This document shows, piece after piece, positions 5,679 through 10,571 of a stretch of DNA of 10,571 nucleotides; position 1 is the stretch's first letter; each line of letters opens with the position of its first letter. Origin of the DNA: an uncultured Clostridia bacterium (GTDB taxonomy: Bacteria; Bacillota; Clostridia; Christensenellales; Pumilibacteraceae); NCBI GenBank assembly GCA_947627075.1, contig CANQUR010000049.1:1-10571 (forward strand). The letters run 5' to 3'. The translations under genes and the position numbers were made by a program. The notes under the pieces were generated by a model that worked only from the letters and a program-made list of their open reading frames with translations, did not search any database and had not been told where the DNA came from.

Positions 5679-7174
5679 TCTTCCTCGTCGACAGCCTTCG
5701 GTAAAATGAACCAGAAAGAGGTTCCTTTGTTCAATTCGCTTTCGACTCCGAATTCGGCTTTATGTCCATCGAGTATGATCTTGACAATATTGAGACCGAG
5801 TCCTGAACCTACTATGTTGCGTTTCTTTTGGTTTGCGCGATAATATCTGTCCCAAACGAAATCTATTTCTTCGGGATCTATGCCCTTGCCGGTATCTTTT
5901 ATTTCCACTTTGTAGCCTGTACCGACGTCTTTGCAAATAATGAATATTTTTTTGTCTTCGCCGGTATAGTTGACGGCATTGCTTATCAAATTATAAAGCA
6001 CTTGCTCGATTTTTGAATAATCTCCTTGGCAAAGCGCATTATTATCGCAATCGCATTCGAAAATATAACCTTGAGTTTCGCTCATTATTCCGAATCTGTT
6101 GACGACGGTCTTGCAAAGTTCGCTCAAATCGAAACTTTTTATTTCGAAAGAGTCCGTTCCCGATTGCAATTTGCTCAATTTTTGTATATCTTCGACAAGA
6201 GAGGAAAGTCGGACGGATTCGTCTATGATTATTTGACAATGTTTCGTGCGCTTTTCCTCGTTGTTTCCGGAAAGGTCGCGTATCATTTCGCCGTAAGCTC
6301 TTATCATGGTAAGCGGAGTTCTGAGGTCATGACTTATGTTGGCAATGAAGTCGCGCCGCATTTGCTCGGTCTTTTTCATCTCGTCCTTTGCAAAGTTAAG
6401 CGACGCGGCAAGCTTTTCCACTTCGGTAAAAGAACCTCCATCAAAATTGACGTTATAATCTCCGAGGGCAAGTTTATCGGCTGTGAACGCGAGCTTGTTT
6501 ATGGGATTTGCCAAATGCTTTGCAAATATCATGGATAAAGCTACCGAAAACAATAGGATCACAATGGAAGCGACGATCAACACATTTCGTATCGAGACCA
6601 CGGTATAGTTGTTGCTCGATATCGTCGATATAAGACAGTAATATATATTATTGCCGGGACCGAGATAACCTCGCAATCTTCCTCCGCAGAATAATGTGTC
6701 GTTTAGCTTGTTGTCGTTACTTTCGACATAGGTGAAAGTTCCGAAATCGTCTTCACCCATTTCGTCGATACACGACAGATAATTTTTTTGACGTTCCGTA
6801 GTCCAAAAACGGAATGAGTCCGTTCCGAGCTTTATATCTGCTTTTTCGGAAGAAGGAGAATACGGAGTGTAAAAAGAACATTTTGTGTTTGACGGAAACG
6901 CGTAGTCGGGAGCATTAAGCAAATTCTTGTTGAATATGAATACGTAAATTATAAGGTTTTGATTTTTGGCAATGGAATCGAATTCCAAGAGCTTTTCGGG
7001 ATTGGTGCCGATATTGTATTCGAAGGTTCTGTTCAGCTCCTCGCCCACCTTTTCGATATGATCTTTTTGTCGATCGTAATATATTCTATCAAAGAATAAA
7101 AACAGAAAAAGCCATAACAGCAGCAATGTTATTGCCGCCATTATGGCAAAAAAGATCCAAGTTTTCAAGGACAA
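5666..7174 (-). CDS. Membrane-bound sensor histidine kinase (HAMP, HisKA, HATPase_c)
   Basis: A 502-residue class I sensor kinase. A hydrophobic helix (about 6-28) and a second one (about 195-217) bracket an extracytoplasmic sensor region of roughly 165 residues that I cannot assign to a named domain. A HAMP linker (about 217-270) leads to the phosphoacceptor ISHDLRTPLT, with His282. The ATPase domain shows the N box QVLYNLISNAVNYT (391-404), DTGKGID (427-433) and GSGLGL (456-461). It would autophosphorylate His282 and pass phosphate to the regulator encoded just upstream. The start is TTG at 7174, 16 bases after the regulator stop, with AAAGG nine bases ahead; the first in-frame ATG (codon 12) would cut into the first membrane helix, so TTG is preferred. 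A hairpin overlaps its stop codon. The signal sensed is unknown; overall it resembles PhoR/WalK-like kinases. Confidence 0.95.
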   Translation of the reverse strand: MSLKTWIFFAIMAAITLLLLWLFLFLFFDRIYYDRQKDHIEKVGEELNRTFEYNIGTNPEKLLEFDSIAKNQNLIIYVFIFNKNLLNAPDYAFPSNTKCSFYTPYSPSSEKADIKLGTDSFRFWTTERQKNYLSCIDEMGEDDFGTFTYVESNDNKLNDTLFCGGRLRGYLGPGNNIYYCLISTISSNNYTVVSIRNVLIVASIVILLFSVALSMIFAKHLANPINKLAFTADKLALGDYNVNFDGGSFTEVEKLAASLNFAKDEMKKTEQMRRDFIANISHDLRTPLTMIRAYGEMIRDLSGNNEEKRTKHCQIIIDESVRLSSLVEDIQKLSKLQSGTDSFEIKSFDLSELCKTVVNRFGIMSETQGYIFECDCDNNALCQGDYSKIEQVLYNLISNAVNYTGEDKKIFIICKDVGTGYKVEIKDTGKGIDPEEIDFVWDRYYRANQKKRNIVGSGLGLNIVKIILDGHKAEFGVESELNKGTSFWFILPKAVDEEEAEN

Positions 7175-7190
7175 GGATAAAAGCCTTTTG

Positions 7191-7850
7191 TTAGATTTCG
7201 ATTTTATAACCGAGCCCCCTTAAAGTGATTATCTTGTTGCGATAAGGTCCGAGGGAAGCACGAAGCATCTTTATATGCGTATCTACCGTGCGATCGTCTC
7301 CGTAAAAATCATATCCCCAAACGTTGTTGAGAAGTTTTTCGCGGGAGATGGCGATGCCGGCATTGTTCGCAAGATAAAACAAAAGCTCATACTCCTTCGG
7401 AGTCATAAAAACCTTTTTTCCGTCCACCGTCACATTGCGTCCTACCATATCGATCTCGAGTCCGTCCGAAACGATGTGCTTGCCGTGGTGTTTGCCTCTC
7501 CTCAAAATGGCTGCAACACGAGCCATGACTTCTTTGGGCGAGAACGGTTTTGTTACGTAGTCGTCTACGCCGATTTCAAAGCCAAACAGCTTATCATATT
7601 CCTCGACGCGCGCCGACAACATGATAACGGGAATGTCCTTTGTCTTTTTGATCTCCTTAACGGCAGAGAAACCGTCAAGTTTGGGCATCATAATGTCCAT
7701 AAGAATTATGTCGAAATCATTCTCACGAACGGTTTTGACGGCGTCCATTCCGTCAACAGCTTCCATAACTACGTGACCTTCGAATTCGGCATATTCGCGT
7801 AAAACGTTACGGATATTCTCTTCGTCGTCTACAATCAAAATTTTTGCCAT
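7191..7850 (-). CDS. OmpR/PhoB-family response regulator, partner of the downstream kinase
   Basis: A 219-residue two-domain transcription factor. The receiver domain (1-115) has acidic pocket D8/D9, phosphoacceptor D52 (in LMDIMMPKLDG), the switch Ser79 and Lys101 (in TKPFSP). The C-terminal winged-helix DNA-binding domain (about 125-219) has the family features TPKEYELLFYL (150-160), SREKLLNNVWGYDFYGDDRTVDTHI (169-193) and RGLGYKIE at the end. Phosphorylation at D52 would promote dimerisation and binding to tandem direct repeats. The start is well set by AGGAGG five bases before the ATG. It is the first gene of a two-gene operon with the kinase and is divergent from the TPR-like gene, whose upstream region it could regulate. 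Residue patterns are complete, with no missing catalytic position. Confidence 0.96.
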   Translation of the reverse strand: MAKILIVDDEENIRNVLREYAEFEGHVVMEAVDGMDAVKTVRENDFDIILMDIMMPKLDGFSAVKEIKKTKDIPVIMLSARVEEYDKLFGFEIGVDDYVTKPFSPKEVMARVAAILRRGKHHGKHIVSDGLEIDMVGRNVTVDGKKVFMTPKEYELLFYLANNAGIAISREKLLNNVWGYDFYGDDRTVDTHIKMLRASLGPYRNKIITLRGLGYKIEI

Positions 7851-7875
7851 ATGATCCTCCTATGTTATTTATAAT

Positions 7876-7904
7876 AGTATAAAGCATTTCCGCGAAAAAG
7901 TAAA
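7876..7904 (-). promoter_or_regulatory. Putative promoter of the two-component operon
   Basis: On the minus strand -35 TTTACT (7904-7899) and -10 TATACT (7881-7876) are 17 bases apart, with the regulator ribosome binding site immediately downstream. The -10 matches five of six consensus bases and the -35 is modest. Pattern evidence only. Confidence 0.45.
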
Positions 7905-7969
7905 GTTATTTTTGCTAAATTGTGAAAAATGTTCCAAAAAATATTTTTTCGGGTCGATTTAGGACAGAT

Positions 7970-8006
7970 TTTTGCATAATAAAATGCGTTTTGCAAAAAA
8001 TAATGC
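7970..8006 (+). repeat. Tandem imperfect direct repeat, 18-base units, 19-base period
   Basis: Units 7970-7987 and 7989-8006 agree at 15 of 18 positions, sharing TTTTGCA at the start and ATGC or AATGC at the end. They end nine bases before the -35 of the TPR-like gene, and a truncated TTGCAAA follows at 8016. A period close to two helical turns places both units on the same face of the DNA, as expected for a regulator site. Confidence 0.6.
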
Positions 8007-8015
8007 TTGCTACTC

Positions 8016-8044
8016 TTGCAAATTTTTGTCAAATGGTTTATTAT
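8016..8044 (+). promoter_or_regulatory. Putative sigma-A promoter of the TPR-like gene
   Basis: -35 TTGCAA (8016-8021) and -10 TATTAT (8039-8044) are 17 bases apart, giving a leader of about 25 bases that carries GGAGGG. The -35 hexamer is identical to the one proposed for the recombinase. A second TTGTCA at 8026-8031 has no good -10 partner. Confidence 0.5.
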
Positions 8045-8075
8045 ATTAATTGATTTTTCTTATCGGAGGGTGTTT

Positions 8076-9155
8076 ATGGAAGAAATCGAAGGATTGAGAT
8101 ATTTGCTCTCGCTGAGCTATGCGGCGATAGACAAAAGCGACGTCGCCGCGCCGATCAAGCGCAACCTTATATTTTCGGTTTATAGCTTCGGACTGATATT
8201 CGATCGAAGCGATATGACAAAGCCGGATCCGCTTTTGATAAAGGATCGGGCTTGTTATCTTATAAAGCCGAACGAGCATCCTCAATACGAGGAGGATAAG
8301 GAATATTTCGACACGTTGCCGCAAGAAACAACGTTTGTCAAGGGCGGTGGCGTCTATGATGGCAAACTCATCAAGTTCGACGCAGGCGGATACCTTTGGC
8401 GCAAGTGCGTCGATAAGGGGATTTTGTCGGGCGAGGACGCGATCGAACCCATAAAATATCCGCTGTATGAACTTGTCTATAGGCTTTTGACATTGAGCAG
8501 TGTCACGGCGGAATTGAAAGCCATGTGGTACATTTTCTTTCCCTATGCCGTGAATATGGGAGCTCCGTATGATGATGAGACCTACAACAAACTCAAGGCG
8601 ATAGTACTTACCGAGGACAATTTCAAACAGGTTCTCGAAAGCAAATACAGCGACAAGATCTATATAAACACAAAAGAAATGGTGCTCGGAGGAGTGGATC
8701 CCGTCATTATCGATTGGTTCATCGAATATACCGAATGGAAAAACGTCAAAAACGAAAAGGGCATAAGTCGCGAGACCGAAAAATATCAAAAGCAACTTGT
8801 CCTCGGCAATTTTGACTATGTCATAAAGGGCACCGAAAAAATGCTCGACGTCTATCCGGACGACGAGGAGATATATCTGTTGAATATGACGGCAAAGGTC
8901 TCCTATGCCGGCACGCTTGACGGACCGGAGCGCGAAAAGATCTTTGATGATATAATCGTTTCGGCGCAGGACGCACTGTCCTCGCCTATAAGAAAAAAGA
9001 AAAATTATGTAGCCTATTATTTAGGTCTTGCCTTCCTCGGCAAAAAGGATATCGATAAGGCGGAAAGCAGCTTCAAACTTGCCCTTACCTATGATCCTAA
9101 ATTCGAGCTTGCCGACATGATGCTTAAGGGCATGAAAAAGCTTGAGAACAAATGA
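8076..9155 (+). CDS. Hypothetical protein with C-terminal TPR-like repeat
   Basis: A 359-residue soluble protein I do not recognise. It has no signal peptide or transmembrane helix. The N-terminal two-thirds (1-240) is mixed, rich in acidic and aromatic residues, and matches no family I know. The C-terminal part looks helical and repeat-like: residues about 310-341 (from NYVAYYLGLAFLGK to LALTYDP) fit the tetratricopeptide pattern, with the conserved small, aromatic and proline positions, and about 242-280 is a weaker candidate. TPRs usually mediate protein contacts. The start at 8076 is set by GGAGGG five bases upstream; an in-frame ATG at 8007 would add 23 hydrophobic residues and lies upstream of the proposed promoter. 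It is divergent from the response regulator, has its own promoter and repeat, and converges on the next gene with only four bases between stops. Confidence 0.88.
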   Translation: MEEIEGLRYLLSLSYAAIDKSDVAAPIKRNLIFSVYSFGLIFDRSDMTKPDPLLIKDRACYLIKPNEHPQYEEDKEYFDTLPQETTFVKGGGVYDGKLIKFDAGGYLWRKCVDKGILSGEDAIEPIKYPLYELVYRLLTLSSVTAELKAMWYIFFPYAVNMGAPYDDETYNKLKAIVLTEDNFKQVLESKYSDKIYINTKEMVLGGVDPVIIDWFIEYTEWKNVKNEKGISRETEKYQKQLVLGNFDYVIKGTEKMLDVYPDDEEIYLLNMTAKVSYAGTLDGPEREKIFDDIIVSAQDALSSPIRKKKNYVAYYLGLAFLGKKDIDKAESSFKLALTYDPKFELADMMLKGMKKLENK

Positions 9156-9159
9156 TGCC

Positions 9160-10431
9160 TTAAACTGCCTTGTTCGTATCCGAAAAGGCCTCACCTCGCG
9201 CGGCGGCAAGCATTAGCTTTATGCGATTTTCCTGATTGACGCTCGAAGCCGAAGGGTCATAGTCTATGGCAACGATATTTATATCGGGATGAAGTTTTTT
9301 CAGTGTGCGTATCGTGCCCTTTCCCACGATATGATTGGGCAGACAGCCGAAAGGTTGCGCGCAAACGATATTCGGCACGCCCGATTCGTAAAAAGCCGCC
9401 ATCTCGGCGGGAATGAGCCACCCTTCGCCCATTTTGACGCCTTGATTTATCACCGTGTCCGCGCACTTGCGCAGATGTTCCATATCATGAGGCGGTTCGA
9501 AGTTGCTTGTTTGCAAGAATATCTCGCGAATTTCGAGTTGCATTTTGTGAAGCTTGTCATAAACAAACTTGTAAATTTTGCCCATAAGCTTATGCGTGCC
9601 GTACATGCGCGCGTCGTTGACCTTGCCGAGGATAGTATACAATACAAAGTCGAGCAACGTGGGGACCACGGGCTCGCAACCCTCTTTTAGCAACATTTTT
9701 TCCAGATTATTGTTTCCGAGCGAGGAATATTTTACATATATTTCGCCCACAATGCCCACTTTTATCTTTTTTTCCAAAGAACGTGGGATGGACGCGAAAT
9801 CGCTTATTATATTTGTTGTGACTTGCTTGAAGTCTTTGTATTTTCCTTTGGCGAAAAGTTCGGATACGACCTTTACGGCATTGTTTCGCGCCTTGTCTGC
9901 GTCGCCCGAGTTCTTTTCGTATGGCTTGACTTGATTGAAGCACCACATAATGACGTCGCCATACAATACGCAATAGGCAAGTTTTAGTATAAGCCTTATC
10001 GAAAGAGGAAGAGATGAATCCTTTTCCAGCCCCGAAAAATTCAGTGATATAAGAGGAACTGTCGGAAATTCGGAATGGATGGCTTTTCGAGCGAGCGAAA
10101 GATAGTTGGACGCGCGGCAACCTCCGCCCGTTTGAGTTATCAAAAGAGCCGTTTTGTCAAGGTCGTATTTGCCGCTTTTAAGCGCGTCTATGTATTGCCC
10201 CACCACGCACAGGCACGGATAGCAGGTGTCGTTGTGAACGTGCTTCAAACCTTCGTCTATCACCGTTCGCGACGTGTTGTGCAAGGTCTCTATCTCGTAG
10301 CCTTCTTGTCGCAGCGCCGCCTCAAAGAGCGCAAAATGATACGGTAGCATATCGGGAATGAGGATCTTGTGCGTTTTTTTCATGCTTTTTTGCCACTTGG
10401 GGTAGGAATCCGTATAGTCAAATGATTTCAT
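9160..10431 (-). CDS. 2-hydroxyacyl-CoA dehydratase / activase-related iron-sulfur protein (HgdB-like, COG3581 type)
   Basis: A 423-residue protein related to the 2-hydroxyglutaryl/benzoyl-CoA-type dehydratase and reductase superfamily. Telling motifs are HNDTCYPCLCVVGQ (66-79), TGGGCRASNY (101-110), GEIYVKYSSLGNNNLE (229-244), QPFGCLPNHIVGKG (359-372) and DYDPSASSVNQENRIK (390-405). Cysteines 70, 73, 75, 105, 357 and 363 are candidate iron-sulfur ligands. In many firmicutes the same module is the C-terminal part of a single very long activase-like protein of uncharacterised function; here it is a separate gene. Its ATG overlaps the preceding gene's stop by four bases and GGAGG sits seven bases upstream, so the two are coupled. 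The substrate cannot be read from sequence; related enzymes need reducing power from an ATP-driven activator, consistent with an anaerobe. Confidence 0.85.
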   Translation of the reverse strand: MKSFDYTDSYPKWQKSMKKTHKILIPDMLPYHFALFEAALRQEGYEIETLHNTSRTVIDEGLKHVHNDTCYPCLCVVGQYIDALKSGKYDLDKTALLITQTGGGCRASNYLSLARKAIHSEFPTVPLISLNFSGLEKDSSLPLSIRLILKLAYCVLYGDVIMWCFNQVKPYEKNSGDADKARNNAVKVVSELFAKGKYKDFKQVTTNIISDFASIPRSLEKKIKVGIVGEIYVKYSSLGNNNLEKMLLKEGCEPVVPTLLDFVLYTILGKVNDARMYGTHKLMGKIYKFVYDKLHKMQLEIREIFLQTSNFEPPHDMEHLRKCADTVINQGVKMGEGWLIPAEMAAFYESGVPNIVCAQPFGCLPNHIVGKGTIRTLKKLHPDINIVAIDYDPSASSVNQENRIKLMLAAARGEAFSDTNKAV

Positions 10432-10571
10432 TTGTTCGCCTCCTCGAGCGCCGCGAGCATACTTCGCAGTCGAATTTTCACCACGCCCGCATTGTTTATC
10501 TCGTCTATTTTTATTTGAGTATAAAGCTTATTGTTCTTTTCGAGGATGCTCCTCACCTCGTCCGAGGTTAT
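10428..10571 (-). CDS. C-terminal 47 residues of an acyl-CoA dehydratase activase-related protein (cut by window edge)
   Basis: The frame is open from the window edge to TGA (10430-10428), which overlaps the next start as ATGA. The fragment begins ITSDEVRSILEKNN and includes LYTQIKIDEINNAGVVKIR followed by a leucine/alanine-rich helix ending LEEANK. From memory this resembles the end of the activase/DUF2229-type proteins that accompany the COG3581-type module in firmicutes. With the downstream gene it probably forms a split version of the large fused protein. The bulk of the gene, including any ATPase or iron-sulfur motifs, is outside the window, so the assignment rests on this short tail and on context. 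Confidence 0.65.
   Translation of the reverse strand: MTSDEVRSILEKNNKLYTQIKIDEINNAGVVKIRLRSMLAALEEANK

Noticed and set aside
8007..8075. In-frame upstream ATG for the TPR-like protein, giving a hydrophobic N-terminus
   Set aside because: It has no ribosome binding site and lies upstream of the proposed promoter; 8076 has GGAGGG at ideal spacing.

Overview
The window looks like chromosomal DNA of a moderately AT-rich Gram-positive bacterium, most likely a Clostridia-type Firmicute from an anaerobic habitat. This is inferred from strong AGGAGG-type ribosome binding sites, tightly packed operons, a PhoB/WalR-style two-component pair, and a 2-hydroxyacyl-CoA dehydratase/activase-type iron-sulfur protein typical of anaerobes. 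No species can be named from this sequence.

Layout. At the left edge (1-351, minus) is the 5' end of tex, an RNA-binding transcription accessory protein. Divergent from it is a serine site-specific recombinase (599-1204, plus) of the resolvase/invertase class with a well-formed sigma-A promoter. It converges, one base apart, on a 61-residue membrane protein. From 5216 down to 1469 runs a minus-strand translation/RNA-modification operon: rsmG (16S rRNA methyltransferase), mnmE (tRNA U34 GTPase), smpB (tmRNA partner), an easily overlooked 41-codon ORF coupled at both ends, and an RlmCD/RumA-type 23S rRNA uracil methyltransferase. The first four junctions are 1-4 base overlaps or a 1-base gap; the membrane-protein gene follows after 77 bases and may be a last member.

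Between rsmG and the next gene cluster is a non-coding stretch of about 450 bases (5217-5665), very AT-rich. It holds one exact DnaA box, two degenerate boxes beside it, a box with one mismatch about 100 bases away, and two perfect inverted repeats. The box order (DnaA box, GC-rich hexamer, purine-rich tract) resembles the unwinding region of a firmicute replication origin. Hand-counted GC skew also differs between the minus-strand genes on its two sides. I treat it as a candidate oriC, not a proven one.

To the right is a minus-strand two-component system: an OmpR-family response regulator (7850-7191) followed by its sensor kinase (7174-5666). Divergent from it is an unrecognised 359-residue protein with a C-terminal TPR-like segment (8076-9155), preceded by a 19-base-period direct repeat. 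It converges, four bases apart, on a standalone 423-residue HgdB/COG3581-like protein, which is translationally coupled to the C-terminus of a related protein cut off by the right edge.

The genes fall into three functional blocks: RNA maturation and ribosome rescue (tex, rsmG, mnmE, smpB, RlmCD), signal transduction with a possible local target (kinase, regulator, TPR protein), and an anaerobic iron-sulfur activase/dehydratase-like pair. The recombinase is the only obviously accessory gene. No rRNA, tRNA, CRISPR array or insertion sequence was found.
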